64,000 nucleotides of DNA from Bacillus oleivorans (GTDB taxonomy: Bacteria > Bacillota > Bacilli > Bacillales > JC228): positions 124,001 through 188,000 of the forward strand of contig NZ_OAOP01000005.1 of assembly GCF_900207585.1 (NCBI RefSeq). Direction: 5' to 3'. Positions within the stretch are counted from its first letter, which is position 1, and each line of letters opens with the position of its first letter. The position numbers and the translations under genes were made by a program. The notes beneath the pieces are model-generated. The model ran no database searches. It had not been told where the DNA came from and saw nothing but the letters and a program-made list of their open reading frames with translations. This document shows, piece by piece, positions 28,589 through 36,559 of this stretch.

Positions 28589-29071
28589 TTATAGATATTG
28601 AGATAAAACTTTCACAAATTCCTCGAGCATTTTTTCATCGGTGTCATCGAAGCGGTTCAATTCAGGGCTATCAATATCTAACACACCCAGTACTTCCCCA
28701 TCTTTTAAAATTGGGACGACAATTTCAGAACGAGAAGCGGCATCACAGGCAATGTGACCAGGGAATTGGTGGACATCAGGGACCCGGATCGTCGCCATCG
28801 ATTCCGCAGCTGTTCCGCAGACTCCTTTACCAAGCGGAATTCTCACACAGGCAGGGAGTCCTTGGAATGGACCTAATACAAGCTCGCCATTGTCATCTAA
28901 AATGTAAAATCCGACCCAATTAATGCGGTCTAAAAATTGATTTAATAAGGCACTGGCATTACTTAAGTTCGCCACCTGATTGGTTTCGCCTTCTAGTAAT
29001 GAGCGTAATTGTTTTATCAGCAAGAAATAGTTTTCTTCTTTTGATTTAGAATAACTTTCGACTTTAAACAA
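28589..29071 (-). CDS. ytsP: Free methionine-R-sulfoxide reductase (GAF type)
   Basis: Reduces free methionine-(R)-sulfoxide using a thiol relay in a GAF domain. It has 160 residues covering the whole family, with GPFQGLPACVRIPLGKGVCGTA holding two of the three conserved cysteines (split here for clarity: ACVRI and GVCG) and the third in FPGHIACDAASRSE. The start is probably TTG 29071 (MFKVES), matching the B. subtilis MFHVE start. TTG 29074 directly before it is the alternative; AGAGGTGAT lies upstream. Convergent with ytrP and divergent from refZ. Confidence 0.93.
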   Translation of the reverse strand: MFKVESYSKSKEENYFLLIKQLRSLLEGETNQVANLSNASALLNQFLDRINWVGFYILDDNGELVLGPFQGLPACVRIPLGKGVCGTAAESMATIRVPDVHQFPGHIACDAASRSEIVVPILKDGEVLGVLDIDSPELNRFDDTDEKMLEEFVKVLSQYL

Positions 29072-29310
29072 CAATAATCACCTCTAAATTAGTTCAATAT
29101 TAGACTATTGTATCAGAATATCCATATTTTTAAGAGAAACTGTCGAGAAATTTTTAAAGGAAATTGTTTTATAAAAAAGAAACCATGTAATAAAGGTATC
29201 AAGATGCCTTTGCTTTAAAAAGAATTTCTGGCCGCTTCCAGTCTAAAGTGTAAACTTCGCAAAAGTCCATTTGTCTTTTTTACTATTCTAAAGAAATGTG
29301 AGTGATCAAA

Positions 29311-29946
29311 ATGTCCTATACCACACATAAGAAAACAGAAATTTTAGACTCTGCGCTTTATTTGTTTCATACAAAAGGATATGCAGGTACTTCTCTGCGC
29401 GATATAGCGGCAAAGGCAAATGTGAATGTAGCACATATATCTTATTATTTTCACAGTAAGCAAGGTTTACTTGAACATTGCTTTTCTATGTTCTTTGAAC
29501 CATATCTTAACGAGATTGAAAAAGCTGTAAGAGAGCTTGAGCATAGGGACCCGAGAACGGTTTTAAACGAACTGGTTAAACGACTTTTAAAATTTCAATG
29601 CAAAAATCTATCTCTCACAAGATTTGTATGGCGGGAGCTTTCGATTGATTCTCAAGTCGTTCGCGAAATCTTATCAACCTATCTGATGAAAGAGCGCTTT
29701 TTATTTATGAAGATATTTGATGCAGGAAACCGCAAAAGAGTTTTCGTAAAACGTCCGATTGATTATTTGGTGGTCCAAATAAAAGCAATGGTAACTATGC
29801 CTTTTTTAAATGCACAGTATATGGCTGAAATCTGGCAAATCTATCCTCATGAAACGTATTTTGCAAACAAATATGCCAAAGAAATTATCGAATGGTTTAA
29901 TCAATATTTATTTATAAGCGAAGAACAAGTGCTGCTTGTTAATTAA
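29311..29946 (+). CDS. refZ: RefZ (YttP), TetR-family regulator of cell division
   Basis: TetR-like DNA-binding protein that, in B. subtilis, regulates FtsZ-ring position at sporulation while bound to sites near the origin. It has 211 residues, exactly the expected length. The helix-turn-helix is at about 22-45 (GTSLRDIAAKANVNVAHISYYF) and the C-terminal dimer domain has LTRFVWREL and VVREILSTYLMKE. ATG 29311 is preferred over GTG 29302, but the ribosome binding site is weak (GAGTGATC). The 230 bases upstream of this gene hold nothing else I can assign. Confidence 0.9.
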   Translation: MSYTTHKKTEILDSALYLFHTKGYAGTSLRDIAAKANVNVAHISYYFHSKQGLLEHCFSMFFEPYLNEIEKAVRELEHRDPRTVLNELVKRLLKFQCKNLSLTRFVWRELSIDSQVVREILSTYLMKERFLFMKIFDAGNRKRVFVKRPIDYLVVQIKAMVTMPFLNAQYMAEIWQIYPHETYFANKYAKEIIEWFNQYLFISEEQVLLVN

Positions 29947-29953
29947 AACAGAA

Positions 29954-30754
29954 TTAGAGATACTCTTGAATCAACGAATAATCAGCACCCAGTTCTTTGG
30001 CGTGATGCGCATCTGAACCAAAAACTAAGGGGATTCCCATTTGTTTAGCTGCTGTTAAAATGTCTGGTCTAGGATAAATTTCACGGCATAGGGGTTTACG
30101 TAATCCAGCCGTATTCATATCTAATTCATATCTCTTCTCTTTAATTTCTTTTAAAATCTCCGTAATGGAAGATGAAAAAGAGTGTGATGGGGGATATTTT
30201 TTTTGGAATTTCGCAGCTAATGTAATATGCCCAATTCTTCTCGGCTTGAAAGGACCCAAATCAGCCCGGATTGACTTGAGGACCTGGTTAAAATAAAGCT
30301 GGTAAACATGATCGGCTCCACCGGTTAACCTGATCGCTTCTGAAAAGGTGTCAGGACTGTAATCTATACAAAGCCATTGATCATGACATTTTATAAAATG
30401 GACAGAAAGGATGCTGTCATCCAATTGGGGTCCATATCGGTTTAAAAAATCTTGAGTCTCTTCTTCAAAGCCTGCGATATAATCCACTTCAAAGCCAGTT
30501 TTGATTGTGATTTCGTTTTTATATTGCTCTTTTAACCGATTTATTTCTATTATATATGGCTCCACATCCTCCTCCTTCATCGCGCTGTCTTTAAGCGGAG
30601 TGGGGTCGGCAAAGCTGTGAGGAAGCGGGGCATGTTCAGTAAAGGTAATTGAGGAAAAACCTTTTATTAGAGCTTGTTCAATATATTCTTCAAATTTATC
30701 CTTTGCCCCGTGTGGGCAATAGGGAGTATGGATATGAGCATCTCGTTTTTCCAC
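29954..30754 (-). CDS. hisJ: Histidinol-phosphatase, PHP type
   Basis: Removes phosphate from histidinol phosphate in histidine synthesis. It has 266 residues of the PHP metallo-phosphoesterase fold, with motifs in order DAHIHTPYCPHG (6-17), FTEHAP (about 38-43), GFEVD (about 87-91), LSVHF and FGSDAHH (about 244-250), giving the metal-binding His, Glu and Asp set. It starts with GTG 30754 behind GGAGG. Only seven bases separate its stop from that of convergent refZ, with no terminator visible between. It lies outside a his operon, as in B. subtilis. Confidence 0.94.
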   Translation of the reverse strand: MEKRDAHIHTPYCPHGAKDKFEEYIEQALIKGFSSITFTEHAPLPHSFADPTPLKDSAMKEEDVEPYIIEINRLKEQYKNEITIKTGFEVDYIAGFEEETQDFLNRYGPQLDDSILSVHFIKCHDQWLCIDYSPDTFSEAIRLTGGADHVYQLYFNQVLKSIRADLGPFKPRRIGHITLAAKFQKKYPPSHSFSSSITEILKEIKEKRYELDMNTAGLRKPLCREIYPRPDILTAAKQMGIPLVFGSDAHHAKELGADYSLIQEYL

Positions 30755-30843
30755 TGATTAAGCCTCCGTATTGTCAAAATTCGACTCTGCTGTAAAAAAC
30801 TTTGAAAAACCTTGTAAAATATACACAAAAATCGTCGTTTACA

Positions 30844-30852
30844 TGGTATCAT
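30844..30852 (+). promoter_or_regulatory. Extended -10 promoter of ezrA
   Basis: TGGTATCAT is an extended -10 (TGn plus 5/6 of TATAAT) 73 bases before the ezrA ATG. Confidence 0.4.
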
Positions 30853-30925
30853 AAAAACATTAGATTCTTCACGATATTTTAATGAGAAATTCTGATATAT
30901 TTGCATTTGGAACAGGGGGCTTACG

Positions 30926-32614
30926 ATGCAGTACGTAATTGGCATCATCGTCTTCATAATTGCCATAACGTTGTTTGGATACATACTTAAGAAGAAAAAA
31001 TTTAAAGAGCTTGACAAATTAGAAGCCTGGAAAATGGAGTTAATGAATAAGCCAGTACCGACCGAACTCTCCAAGGTGAAACAATTAAACATGACTGGCC
31101 AAACGGAAGAAATGTTTGAAAAGTGGCGTAAGTCATGGGATGAAATCGTTACATACCACCTTCCTGAAGTGGAAGAAATATTATTTGATGCTGAAGAATA
31201 TACGGAAAAATATAAATTCAAAGCATTAAAAGGGCTTCAGGCAGAAATTGAAAAGAAACTTACTTTTGTTGAGAAACAGATTGAAAAAATTATTGAAGGA
31301 CTAAATGACCTCCTTGGCAGTGAGGAAAAAAACAAGCAGGATTTAAATGAAGCAAAAGAGAAATACCGGGAATTAAAACGTACTCTCCTCACGAACCGTT
31401 TATCATACGGAAAAGCTGAGGTAAGGCTTGAAGTATTATTAGAGGAGATTTTAAGTCAATTTGAAGCATTTGAGACTGCTAACGAAAATGGCAATGTTTT
31501 AGAAGCAAGAGAAATTATTTTATATTTAATCGATCAGCTTGCGAATTTTGAAACGAAACTCGAACATATTCCTAGATTGCTCACTTTTTGTACGCAAGAA
31601 GTACCTGAAAAGACTGCTGAACTTTTGAGTGGTCATAAGGAAATGGCAGAACAAGGCTACGAATTAGAGCATCTGCAAATTGAGAAAGAGGTAGACCGAA
31701 TTAAAAAGCAAACAGAAGCCTATACGGAATATATTTATAAGGCAGAAATTGACGAAGTTCTGGAGGGTGAAGCAGAACTAAGAGAAAATCTAGAAGTCCT
31801 ATATGATGTATTAGAAAAAGAGGTTCTTGCCCGAGGTTTTGTTTTGAAACAAAAGGATCAAGCAGCAGAACGCCTCAGCCTTCTGATCTCAGAAGGAAAA
31901 AGGATAGAAAGAGAAACGAATTTCGTTAAACAATCGTATCACATTCACCAGTCGGAGTTAGAATCCTTTAAACAGGTGGAAAAGAAACTGGCAGGTCTTG
32001 ATAAGCAATTAAAGAGCCTAATTGAAAAAGTCAATGAACATAGTATGGCTTATTCACTGTTAAAAGATGAGCTTGAAAGAATTTCAGAGGAATTAGACGA
32101 TATTATGCGTGAACAAAGCATGTTTGCTGAGAAGCTGCATATGCTGCGGAAGGATGAAATGGAAGCGAAAGAGAAGCTCCAGGAACTCCGCAAGAAAAAC
32201 ACGGAAGTAAGACGTATCATTTCTAAAAGTAATTTGCCTGGTCTGCCTGAAGAATTTAAATATTTCCTCGAGGATGCTCATCAAGCGATAGCAGATGTTT
32301 ATCAAAGCCTCGATCAAAAACCATTAAATATTGCAGTAGTTCAGGCAAATTTAGCAAAAGCTGAAGCCACGATGGATAAGTTATATGAGCAAACCGAAGA
32401 AATGATTGAAAATGTAAGGCTGGCTGAATTTATTATCCAATATGGCAATCGCTATAAAAGACAAGATGAAGTGATCTATGAGCAATTATCCAATGCTGAA
32501 AAAGCTTTTCGAAACTATGAATACTCACTGGCTCTTGAGGAAGCTGCATCAGCCATTGAAAAGGCAGAGCCAGGCGCACTAACAAAGCTGGAAGCTTGGA
32601 TGAATGAAAAATAA
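30926..32614 (+). CDS. ezrA: Septation ring formation regulator EzrA
   Basis: Membrane-anchored spectrin-like protein that binds FtsZ and limits extra Z-rings. It has 562 residues (also 562 in B. subtilis as recalled). One N-terminal membrane helix (about 3-20) is followed by continuous helical repeats rich in Glu, Lys and Leu. The C-terminal conserved patch YGNRYKRQ (about 513-520, the QNR-type patch needed for septal location) is present. A GGGGG ribosome binding site precedes the ATG. It ends at a strong terminator. Confidence 0.95.
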   Translation: MQYVIGIIVFIIAITLFGYILKKKKFKELDKLEAWKMELMNKPVPTELSKVKQLNMTGQTEEMFEKWRKSWDEIVTYHLPEVEEILFDAEEYTEKYKFKALKGLQAEIEKKLTFVEKQIEKIIEGLNDLLGSEEKNKQDLNEAKEKYRELKRTLLTNRLSYGKAEVRLEVLLEEILSQFEAFETANENGNVLEAREIILYLIDQLANFETKLEHIPRLLTFCTQEVPEKTAELLSGHKEMAEQGYELEHLQIEKEVDRIKKQTEAYTEYIYKAEIDEVLEGEAELRENLEVLYDVLEKEVLARGFVLKQKDQAAERLSLLISEGKRIERETNFVKQSYHIHQSELESFKQVEKKLAGLDKQLKSLIEKVNEHSMAYSLLKDELERISEELDDIMREQSMFAEKLHMLRKDEMEAKEKLQELRKKNTEVRRIISKSNLPGLPEEFKYFLEDAHQAIADVYQSLDQKPLNIAVVQANLAKAEATMDKLYEQTEEMIENVRLAEFIIQYGNRYKRQDEVIYEQLSNAEKAFRNYEYSLALEEAASAIEKAEPGALTKLEAWMNEK

Positions 32615-32616
32615 TG

Positions 32617-32646
32617 AAATTGACCTTATTAAGGTCAATTTTTTTT
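32617..32646 (+). terminator. Terminator of ezrA
   Basis: AAATTGACCTT and AAGGTCAATTT pair around ATTA and are followed by a T-run. Confidence 0.92.
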
Positions 32647-32853
32647 GCACTCCAAGTAAGCATAAAATTTTCACAACGATGTAAAATCGAAATAGAAAAA
32701 TGTCTAAAGGATTAACATATAAAAACAACTCCTTTGTCTTCGTCATACTTCTCGCCAATCAACAGTTGACCTTATTGAAAGTAAGCGTTTGATGACGGCT
32801 ATTAGAGAGTATGATAATATAAACAGTTGAATCGACAGAGAAAGGTGAGGAAT

Positions 32854-33996
32854 ATGATTTACTTAGATAATAGTGCGACAACGAAACCGTTTGACGAGGT
32901 TATTCAATCGTTTACGACCGTTGCCACAAAGTATTACGGAAATCCATCCTCCCTGCACGGACTTGGCGCAGAAGCGGAAAAATTAATGACTCATGCCAGA
33001 GAACAAATTGCACAGCTTTTACGGGTAAAACCGAAGGAAATTGTGTTTACTTCGGGTGGGACAGAAAGTAATAATCTGGCGATAAAAGGCACAGCATTAG
33101 CCCTTCAATCAAGGGGGAAACATATTATTACGTCTAGTGTCGAACATGCCTCCGTTAAACAGGCATATATGCAGCTAGAAGAGCTGGGATTTGAGGTAAC
33201 TTATCTACCCGTTACCAAGGATGGACGGGTTCAAATAGATGATCTGAAAAAGGCACTCAAGAAGGATACGATTTTAGTTTCTCTTATCCATGTACAGAAC
33301 GAAGTTGGAACGATTCAGCCGATTGAAGAAGCAGGAAGGCTATTAAAGCAATATCCTAAAATTCAATTCCATGTTGATCATGTACAGGCTGTTGGAAAAG
33401 TTCCGCTGCCATTAGACAAGTGGAATGTAGATCTATGTACCTTTTCTGCTCATAAATTTAATGGGTTAAAAGGGACAGGATTTTTATTTGTTCGGGAAGG
33501 CAAGGTTTTATGGCCGTTGTTATCAGGAGGAAGTCAGGAAGGTACACTTAGAAGCGGAACAGAGAATGTTGCCGGTTTTGTAGCGATGGCTAAGGCTTTA
33601 AGACTAACGCTCCAAAAAGATACGACACCGCTTATCCAACTGAAAGAATACCTGATGGATGAACTAGAGAAGTTAGATCAGGTTGTGCTTCATACTCCTA
33701 AAGAACAATCGGCCCCACATATTTTAAATATCTCTTTTGCAGGGTTAAAAGGCGAAGTACTGGTACACGCACTAGAGAAACATGACATATTTGTTTCGAC
33801 CACTAGTGCTTGTTCATCTAAGAAACAAGCACACAGTGAAACCCTTGAAGCAATGGGAGTGCCAGAACATGTGGCTAACGGTGCACTGCGAATTTCACTT
33901 TCTTGGCATAATACATTAGAAGAGGGAAAAGTGTTTATTCAAGCGATTAAACAAAGTATAGAAATGTTAAACAAAACAATGAGGAGATCAACATGA
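32854..33996 (+). CDS. nifZ: Cysteine desulfurase NifZ (IscS-type) for tRNA thiolation
   Basis: PLP enzyme that transfers sulfur from cysteine, here to ThiI. It has 380 residues. Start MIYLDNSATTKP, the SGGTESNN substrate region, PLP lysine in FSAHKFNGLKG (about 199) and the catalytic Cys loop STTSACSSK (about 317-325) are all present. ATG 32854 follows AAAGGTGAGG; an in-frame TTG at 32827 is rejected. Its stop overlaps the thiI start by ATGA, so the pair is translationally coupled, as expected for the dedicated s4U pair known from B. subtilis. Confidence 0.95.
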   Translation: MIYLDNSATTKPFDEVIQSFTTVATKYYGNPSSLHGLGAEAEKLMTHAREQIAQLLRVKPKEIVFTSGGTESNNLAIKGTALALQSRGKHIITSSVEHASVKQAYMQLEELGFEVTYLPVTKDGRVQIDDLKKALKKDTILVSLIHVQNEVGTIQPIEEAGRLLKQYPKIQFHVDHVQAVGKVPLPLDKWNVDLCTFSAHKFNGLKGTGFLFVREGKVLWPLLSGGSQEGTLRSGTENVAGFVAMAKALRLTLQKDTTPLIQLKEYLMDELEKLDQVVLHTPKEQSAPHILNISFAGLKGEVLVHALEKHDIFVSTTSACSSKKQAHSETLEAMGVPEHVANGALRISLSWHNTLEEGKVFIQAIKQSIEMLNKTMRRST

Positions 33997-35201
33997 ATTA
34001 CGATAGAATTTTAATTCGATATGGTGAATTATCAACCAAAGGAAGAAACCGAAAAGCTTTTATTAGTCAGTTAAAACAAAATATCCGCTGGGCATTTCAA
34101 GATTTTCAAGATCTTAAAATTGAGGCCCATCGTGATCGGGCTCATATTTTACTAAATGGTGCCAATGAAACTGCCGTTATTAATCGCTTAAAAGGGATTT
34201 TCGGGATTCAATCCTTTAGCCCTGTTTTAAAGGTAATGAAAGATGTAGAGGCGATTAAGAATGGAGTGCTTGAGCTTTTACAAAAGCATTCAAGCCAAAA
34301 TGAAACCTTTAAAATCACAACAAAACGAGCAGATAAGGAATTTCCGCTGGACACAAATGAGATAAACCATATGTTGGGCGGGCATATTTTAAAGAGTGAA
34401 TTAGGGCTTAGAGTAGATGTCCATCACCCTGATCATAATGTAGTTGTCGAGATACGTAAGGAAGCCGTATATCTAACTGTTGAAGTTATTCAGGGCGCGG
34501 GCGGTTTGCCGGTTGGATCGAGCGGTAAAGCAATGTTGATGCTCTCTGGTGGAATTGACAGCCCAGTTGCAGGTTTTTTATCCATGAAACGAGGCGTTGA
34601 GGTTGAAGCTGTTCATTTCCATAGTCCCCCTTACACAAGCGAGAGAGCGAAACAAAAAGTAATCGATTTAGCTAAAGTACTCAGCTCTGTTTCTGGTAAA
34701 ATAAAAGTTCATATTGTCCCTTTTACAAAAATTCAAGAAAAAATCCAAGCCCAGGTTCCTGAAAATGTTACGATGACGTCTACGCGCAGATTTATGCTTA
34801 AAATCACGGATCAGATTCGGGAAAAATCAAAGGGTTTGGCGATTATTACAGGTGAGAGTCTAGGGCAGGTAGCAAGTCAAACGCTTGAAAGCATGTATGC
34901 AATCAACAGTGTGACAACAACACCAGTTCTGAGGCCTCTGCTTGCTATGGATAAAACCGAGATTATGAATATTGCCAGAGAAATTGGAACATTCGATATT
35001 TCTAACCGGCCTTATGAAGATTGCTGTACAATCTTTACTCCCAGTATGCCAAAAACGAAACCTAAAAAAGAAAAAGTTGAGCATTATGAGAGTTATGTTG
35101 ATTTCACAGATTTAATAGAAGAAGCAGTTCAAAACACCGAAACTTTATTGATTACACCAGAAGAAAAATTAGCAGATGAAGAGGTTAATTCGCTATTCTG
35201 A
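33993..35201 (+). CDS. thiI: tRNA 4-thiouridine synthase ThiI
   Basis: Adds sulfur to uridine 8 of tRNA. It has 402 residues: ferredoxin-like and THUMP domains (about 1-170), then a PP-loop ATP pyrophosphatase with SGGIDSPVA (about 186-194) and TGESLGQVASQT. It lacks the C-terminal rhodanese domain of the E. coli enzyme, so sulfur must come directly from NifZ next door. The two genes share the ATGA overlap. The Cys pair in YEDCCTIF is kept. Confidence 0.96.
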   Translation: MNYDRILIRYGELSTKGRNRKAFISQLKQNIRWAFQDFQDLKIEAHRDRAHILLNGANETAVINRLKGIFGIQSFSPVLKVMKDVEAIKNGVLELLQKHSSQNETFKITTKRADKEFPLDTNEINHMLGGHILKSELGLRVDVHHPDHNVVVEIRKEAVYLTVEVIQGAGGLPVGSSGKAMLMLSGGIDSPVAGFLSMKRGVEVEAVHFHSPPYTSERAKQKVIDLAKVLSSVSGKIKVHIVPFTKIQEKIQAQVPENVTMTSTRRFMLKITDQIREKSKGLAIITGESLGQVASQTLESMYAINSVTTTPVLRPLLAMDKTEIMNIAREIGTFDISNRPYEDCCTIFTPSMPKTKPKKEKVEHYESYVDFTDLIEEAVQNTETLLITPEEKLADEEVNSLF

Positions 35202-35229
35202 TTTGTGAACAATTACCATTAGTCCATTC

Positions 35230-35259
35230 GAATGAAACTCCTTGATTTGTAGCATTCTA
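35230..35259 (+). promoter_or_regulatory. Sigma-G-type forespore promoter of sspA
   Basis: GAATG, an 18-base spacer and CATTCTA fit the B. subtilis sigma-G consensus GHATR-N17/18-CATNHTA at every defined base. It lies 24 bases before the ATG, giving the very short leader typical of ssp genes. Confidence 0.82.
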
Positions 35260-35282
35260 TAGGTACAAGGAGGTGAACACAC

Positions 35283-35486
35283 ATGGCGAGAAACAATAAT
35301 AATAATCAACTTCTTGTACCTGGAGTACAACAAGCTCTTGATCAAATGAAAATTGAAATTGCTCAAGAATTTGGTGTACAACTTGGCGCTGATACAACTT
35401 CACGTGCTAACGGTTCTGTTGGTGGTGAAATTACAAAGCGCTTAGTATCTATGGCTGAAAGCCAATTAGGCGGATTCTCAAGATAA
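35283..35486 (+). CDS. sspA: Alpha/beta-type small acid-soluble spore protein
   Basis: Coats and protects DNA in dormant spores. It has 67 residues with the Asn-rich start, [14 protein letters not shown], the GPR protease cleavage region EIAQEFG (about 26-32) and the C-terminal conserved [27 protein letters not shown] lies before the ATG. It is a single gene between a sigma-G promoter and a double terminator. Confidence 0.97.
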   Translation: MARNNNNNQLLVPGVQQALDQMKIEIAQEFGVQLGADTTSRANGSVGGEITKRLVSMAESQLGGFSR

Positions 35487-35511
35487 TAAACAAATAGATT
35501 TAAATGGCTAC

Positions 35512-35577
35512 GAAGAACGGGCAATTAGCCCGTTCTTCAGATTGTCGAGAAAGGGTATTTTTCTCGGCAATTTTTTA
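35512..35577 (+). terminator. Two consecutive hairpins after sspA
   Basis: GAAGAACGGGC/GCCCGTTCTTC (35512-35538) has no T-run. The second hairpin (35542-35570, TTGTCGAGAAA with TTTTTCTCGGCAA) is followed by TTTTTTATTTTTT and is the likely terminator. The first may protect the spore mRNA from 3' decay. Confidence 0.82.
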
Positions 35578-35635
35578 TTTTTTGTCTAAACCTAAATGAC
35601 CAATTTTTTATTCATTGATTGTCTCTGCTAACCGG

Positions 35636-35810
35636 CCTGTTGATTTCCGCTCCGGGCACTCGCTTTCCGCGGGGAGGTCCTGGAGCCTCCTCGGCGCTTT
35701 GGCGCCTGCGGGGTCTCCCGTGACCTCTCTATCCCACTTTCCACTGCTACAATATAGATTTTAATAAGGCAGTGGAAATGAGTCGAGTGCCCTCCGCTCT
35801 AATCAACAGG
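35636..35810. mobile_element. MITE-like inverted-repeat element, 175 bp
   Basis: Both ends read CCTGTTGATT inward (35636-35645 and the complement of 35801-35810), with GGGCACTCG shared a few bases further in. Inside are GC-rich hairpins (GGAGCCTCCTCGGC, GGCGC/GGCGCC) and CCACTGC/GCAGTGG arms at 35741-35775. It has no coding capacity. Its core resembles that of the element at 51668-51942. Similar GC-rich elements are common between genes in Bacillaceae, from memory. Confidence 0.7.
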
Positions 35811-35818
35811 GATGAAAA

Positions 35819-36394
35819 TCAACCAAAAGTATTGCAGCAAACTTTTTCTAATCTTGCTAGGTGTGTTGCAATCTTTTTATATTTTGGCAGGCTGCAGTAT
35901 GGAGAACCTGTTCACTTGCATTCTTCAATCCCCGTAACCGGCAGTAGCGAAGCCCAAGCAGTTCTTTCGAATCTGCATAGCTTCGCTCTACTTTTTCTTT
36001 TCTAAATTTATAAAGCATTTTCCCTGATTTAGAAAGCATTTTGCAGAACCTTCTCTTTAGATTCTTCCTAAACATGCCTGGTAATCACTTTTTGTTTATT
36101 TCGTGATTTTGTACACTCCTTTAGGAGTGGGCAAGTGGAGCACTTTTTGGGGTCTGATTTATATTCGCGGTATCCCTCTCTTGTTGTTGTGCTGTAAAGT
36201 AGTTCTTGTCTATTAGGACATATATAAAGGTTTCTTTCTTTATCATATTTAAATTTCCATTTTGGAAATAGTCCTTTAGTGGGTTGATATCTTCTGTGTG
36301 AAATAACGCCAAAGATATTTCTGTCATCTAATCCTTTACAAATTGGAGCTGTCAAGTAACCAGAATCAAGTGCAACAGCTTCTACCCCTTTTTG
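35819..36394 (-). pseudogene. Decayed IS1182-type transposase fragment
   Basis: The C-terminal part of a DDE transposase in three frames. 36394-36068 gives EAVALDSGYLTAPICKGLDD and the cysteine cluster CSTCPLLKEC. A frameshift near 36070 leads to [21 protein letters not shown] (36000-35900) and TAACQNIK. A missing A in an A-run near 35878 shifts again to [12 protein letters not shown] before the stop at 35819. The N-terminal half is gone, and the reading breaks off at about 36392. It cannot make an active enzyme. The MITE-like element lies eight bases past its end. Confidence 0.85.
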
Positions 36395-36559
36395 TCACAT
36401 ATAACCGAAACAGTATCCGTAAACTGGTGACCCCAACATTTTAGGAATGACCACAAAAGGCCCCTCTTGCTCTTTTTTTTTTTTGATATTTCCTACTATT
36501 AATAAAAATAATAATATTTTGTATAATAGTACTGACAAAAAAGGAGAGGAGATTGAGGA

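Noticed and set aside
28546-28923. 125-residue plus-strand reading frame
   Set aside because: Antisense to the methionine sulfoxide reductase gene, with no ribosome binding site.
35772-36005. 77-residue plus-strand reading frame
   Set aside because: Antisense to the transposase remnant and partly inside the MITE-like element.
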